From: Comamonadaceae bacterium
Lineage (GTDB): Bacteria > Pseudomonadota > Gammaproteobacteria > Burkholderiales > Burkholderiaceae_C
Length of the DNA: 7,598 bases
Direction: 5' to 3'
NCBI GenBank assembly: GCA_947454695.1
Contig: CANGMW010000125.1
Location: 1-7,598 of the forward strand
Positions 6,751 through 7,598 of this stretch are shown one piece after another. Each line of letters begins with the position of its first letter. Positions within the stretch are counted from its first letter, which is position 1. The notes under the pieces were generated by a model that had not been told where the DNA came from, made no database searches, and saw nothing but the letters and a program-made list of their open reading frames with translations. The position numbers were made by a program, and so were the translations under genes.

Positions 6751-7574
6751 CATTGGCCGATGTTGATGCCGTCACGGCGCATGGCGCCGATGTGGCCGCG
6801 CAGCTCGTGCACGATGTCGGTGAACGCCGGGGTGTAGGTCACCTCCAGATCGCGCGGGCGGGGCAAGTGGATGTCGCGCTTGACGACAAAGCGGCCCGGG
6901 CTTTTGCTCATCACGTAGACGGTGTCGGCCAGAAAAACCGATTCACGCAAATCATGGGTGACCAGAATCACGTTGAAGCGCTGCTGGGCGTGCAAGTCGC
7001 GCAAGGTGCACCACAGCTCTTCGCGGGTGAAGGCATCGAGCGCGCCAAAGGGTTCATCGAGCAAAAGCATTTTGGGCTCATGGATGAGCGCGCGGCAGAT
7101 GCTGGCGCGTTGCTGCATACCACCGGAGAGCTCCCAGGGGAATTTGCGCTCGTAGCCGGCGAGTCCCACGCTTTGCAAAAGCGCCATGGCGCGGTCCACG
7201 TACTCGGCTTTCTTGGCTTTGAAATTCGCGCGGTAGGGCTCGACGATTTCGAGCGGCAGCAAGACGTTGTCCAGCGTGGTGCGCCAAGGCAGCAGCGACG
7301 AGGACTGAAACGCCATGCCGCTGATCTTGAGCGGGCCATTGACCGGCTGGCCGTCGACATAAATTTCGCCACGGCTGGGTTTTTTCAATCCCGTGGTGAG
7401 CTTCATGAAGGTGGATTTGCCGCAACCCGAGGGTCCCACAATGGCGATGAACTCACCCTGCAAGACCTGCAGGTTGATGTCTTCGACCGCGAAGTGGTTC
7501 TGCGCCAGCAACTCGTCGTTGTAGGCGAGCCAGACGTTTTGAAAATCGACGAAGTGGTCAGGAGAAGCAGCCAT
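6750..7574 (-). CDS. ABC transporter ATP-binding protein, SsuB/TauB/NrtD-like
   Basis: This is the cytoplasmic ATPase that powers the importer whose permease follows nine bases downstream. It has 274 residues. All nucleotide-binding motifs are intact: Walker A GPSGCGKST at 47-55, Q-loop Q90 in FQSSSLLPW, signature LSGGMQQR at 149-156, Walker B MLLLDEP at 169-175, D-loop GALD at 177-180 and switch histidine H207 in LVTHD. The SLLPW after the Q-loop and the VTHDLRESVFLAD stretch are typical of the nitrate/sulfonate/taurine group. A C-terminal extension of about 40 residues (LPRPRDLEVTYTPAFTDIVHELRGHI) also fits this group. The start at 7574 is the only ATG near the window edge. The nearest ribosome-binding-like triplet, AGG, lies nine bases upstream, and a perfect palindrome fills the space between. 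The substrate is unknown. Confidence 0.95.
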   Translation of the reverse strand: MAASPDHFVDFQNVWLAYNDELLAQNHFAVEDINLQVLQGEFIAIVGPSGCGKSTFMKLTTGLKKPSRGEIYVDGQPVNGPLKISGMAFQSSSLLPWRTTLDNVLLPLEIVEPYRANFKAKKAEYVDRAMALLQSVGLAGYERKFPWELSGGMQQRASICRALIHEPKMLLLDEPFGALDAFTREELWCTLRDLHAQQRFNVILVTHDLRESVFLADTVYVMSKSPGRFVVKRDIHLPRPRDLEVTYTPAFTDIVHELRGHIGAMRRDGINIGQ

Positions 7575-7584
7575 GCACCGGTGC
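7575..7584. promoter_or_regulatory. Perfect 10-base palindrome GCACCGGTGC abutting the ATPase start codon
   Basis: The ten bases immediately before the ATPase ATG are fully self-complementary. They lie between the start codon and the only ribosome-binding-like AGG. The palindrome could be a short operator or affect translation initiation, but palindromes of this length also occur by chance in GC-rich DNA. Only 14 more upstream bases are visible. Confidence 0.25.
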
Positions 7585-7598
7585 CTGCTTACTTTTTA

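Overview
The window looks like chromosomal DNA of a Gram-negative betaproteobacterium, probably Burkholderiales and most like Comamonadaceae. This rests on the moderately high GC content, an FhaC/ShlB-type outer-membrane transporter, a filamentous-haemagglutinin exoprotein containing a 'GTWLLDPYDVTI' block, and a nitrate/sulfonate/taurine-type ABC transporter. The organism is an inference from protein style; no rRNA or other marker gene is present. All four genes I can support lie on the minus strand, so the transcriptional order runs from position 7598 down to 1.

Positions 7574-5973 hold two genes of an ABC importer, an ATPase followed by a permease, nine bases apart and so almost certainly in one operon. 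The solute-binding protein is not in the window and the substrate cannot be read from the sequence. Positions 5972-5737 are an intergenic stretch with an AT-rich core that carries a perfect dyad and three copies of a split motif. I see no convincing sigma-70 promoter and no clear terminator there.

Positions 5736-1 hold a two-partner secretion (type Vb) locus. The first gene encodes a 569-residue TpsB outer-membrane transporter with a signal peptide, two POTRA domains and a 16-strand-type barrel. Forty bases after its stop begins a very long open frame for the secreted TpsA partner, which runs off the left edge after 1328 codons without a stop. It starts with TTG. It has a long signal peptide, the TPS secretion domain, beta-helix-type repeats, an inserted glycine-rich module of about 230 residues (glycine close to 43 % over its main 214 residues), an autotransporter-type beta-strand repeat, and a second copy of a repeat seen before the insert. 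TpsB should recognise the TPS domain in the periplasm and move the exoprotein to the cell surface.

No RNA genes, insertion sequences, CRISPR arrays or attachment sites were seen. The most notable point is the mosaic architecture of TpsA: the glycine-rich module and the autotransporter-type repeat sit between two near-identical repeat copies. This is a variant of a known secretion system, and I do not see evidence for a wholly new system.
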